From positions 1,661,092 to 1,725,091 of the forward strand of contig NZ_CP014854.1 of assembly GCF_002214365.1 (NCBI RefSeq): a DNA stretch of 64,000 bases, in the 5' to 3' direction. The notes beneath the pieces are model-generated. The model saw only the letters and a list, made by a program, of their open reading frames with translations. It ran no database searches and was not told where the DNA came from. Below are positions 63,770 to 64,000 of the stretch, piece by piece; the stretch's first letter is position 1; each line of letters starts with the position of its first letter. Source of the DNA: Thermococcus celer Vu 13 = JCM 8558. GTDB taxonomy: Archaea; Methanobacteriota_B; Thermococci; Thermococcales; Thermococcaceae. Position numbers and translations under genes: made by a program.

Positions 63770-64000
63770 TCATCCCTTCTGGGCCCTGAGGTGAACCGGG
63801 TGGATGAAGAAGGTCTTAACCTTCCCGCCGTCCTTAACCTGGACGACGTAGGCGTCGCCGCGCTTTCCGACGACCGTTCCGGTTCTCCCGTGGAACCTCG
63901 GGTCGGGCATCCCCCTGTGGTAGCTCGGCTCGATGACTATGTGGACCCTCTGCCCGACTTCAAACTCCTGAAGGAAGCGGGTGAGCGGTGGGAGTCCCCT
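63770..64000 (-). CDS. rpl21e: Ribosomal protein eL21, C-terminal part (start outside window)
   Basis: Reverse strand frame runs off the window end; 76 residues up to the TGA at 63770-63772. The translation shows [23 protein letters not shown] and [19 protein letters not shown], diagnostic of eL21. About 20 N-terminal residues are missing. It leads the eL21-Rpo4-DUF655-KsgA cluster. Confidence 0.93.
   Translation of the reverse strand, partial: RGLPPLTRFLQEFEVGQRVHIVIEPSYHRGMPDPRFHGRTGTVVGKRGDAYVVQVKDGGKVKTFFIHPVHLRAQKG

Overview
The window is chromosomal DNA from a hyperthermophilic euryarchaeon of the order Thermococcales, most likely Thermococcus. The calls rest on many genes that match this group: the WtpABC tungstate transporter beside a tungsten aldehyde:ferredoxin oxidoreductase, archaeal phosphoglycerate mutase, EndoQ, aIF5A, eL43/Rpo12/Brix/Pcc1, eL21/Rpo4/DUF655/KsgA, a Thermococcales-type S-layer protein and a CGP-CTERM tail. 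Genes are densely packed on both strands, commonly preceded by GGTG/GGAGGTG ribosome binding sites or by a TATA box about 25-35 bases before a leaderless start. I saw no tRNA, rRNA, CRISPR array, insertion sequence or prophage. Almost everything reads as core or conserved lineage-specific genome.

Layout. 1-6.3 kb: the end of adenosylhomocysteinase, then a five-gene minus-strand operon (MoxR ATPase, large surface protein, two membrane proteins, DUF58 protein). 6.4-9.2 kb: wtpCBA. 9.3-14.5 kb: small genes including a CGP-CTERM thioredoxin-like protein, a SemiSWEET, a YbhB-like lipoprotein, an SDR, a DUF2284 protein, and a coupled CARF-like/PIN pair. 14.5-17.6 kb: archaeal RuvB-like (TIP49), a candidate C/D box sRNA, QueE and two small unknowns. 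17.6-19.3 kb: a structured non-coding stretch, then eL43, Rpo12, Brix protein and Pcc1. 19.3-25.0 kb: a complete pst phosphate operon (pstS, a TIM-barrel isomerase-like gene, pstC, pstA, pstB, two phoU). 25.2-29.4 kb: prefoldin beta, DUF3194, DHH phosphoesterase, a zinc protein, a helical-repeat protein whose 3' end runs into the next gene, and a tRNA-binding OB protein.

29.4-33.5 kb: tungsten oxidoreductase with an aldo/keto reductase, and phosphoglycerate mutase. 33.6-42.6 kb: HIT hydrolase, ThyX, ornithine carbamoyltransferase, a DUF234 ATPase with a palindromic promoter, an m5C methyltransferase, an unknown gene with a degenerate phosphoesterase, a saccharopine-dehydrogenase-like protein and Nep1. 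42.6-49.7 kb: an NSS-like membrane protein, aIF5A with an agmatinase-family enzyme, a CBS protein coupled to a Kef-type antiporter, and a ClC protein. 49.7-56.7 kb: EndoQ, ThiL, a flippase-like/GT4/deacetylase cassette, an AmrS-type radical SAM and an internally duplicated unknown protein. 56.7-64 kb: the S-layer gene and a secreted neighbour, a radical SAM protein with HhH tail, a ferritin-like protein, KsgA, DUF655, Rpo4 and eL21.

Functional links. Tungsten uptake (wtp) and a tungsten enzyme share the window. Phosphate uptake and its PhoU control form one operon. Polyamine synthesis sits beside the hypusinated factor aIF5A. Several transcription/translation genes keep archaea-wide gene order. 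The most promising less-described items are the CARF-like/PIN pair, the minus-strand C/D box RNA candidate, the two mutually exclusive hairpins upstream of eL43, the palindrome spanning the DUF234 ATPase promoter and the isomerase gene inside the pst operon.
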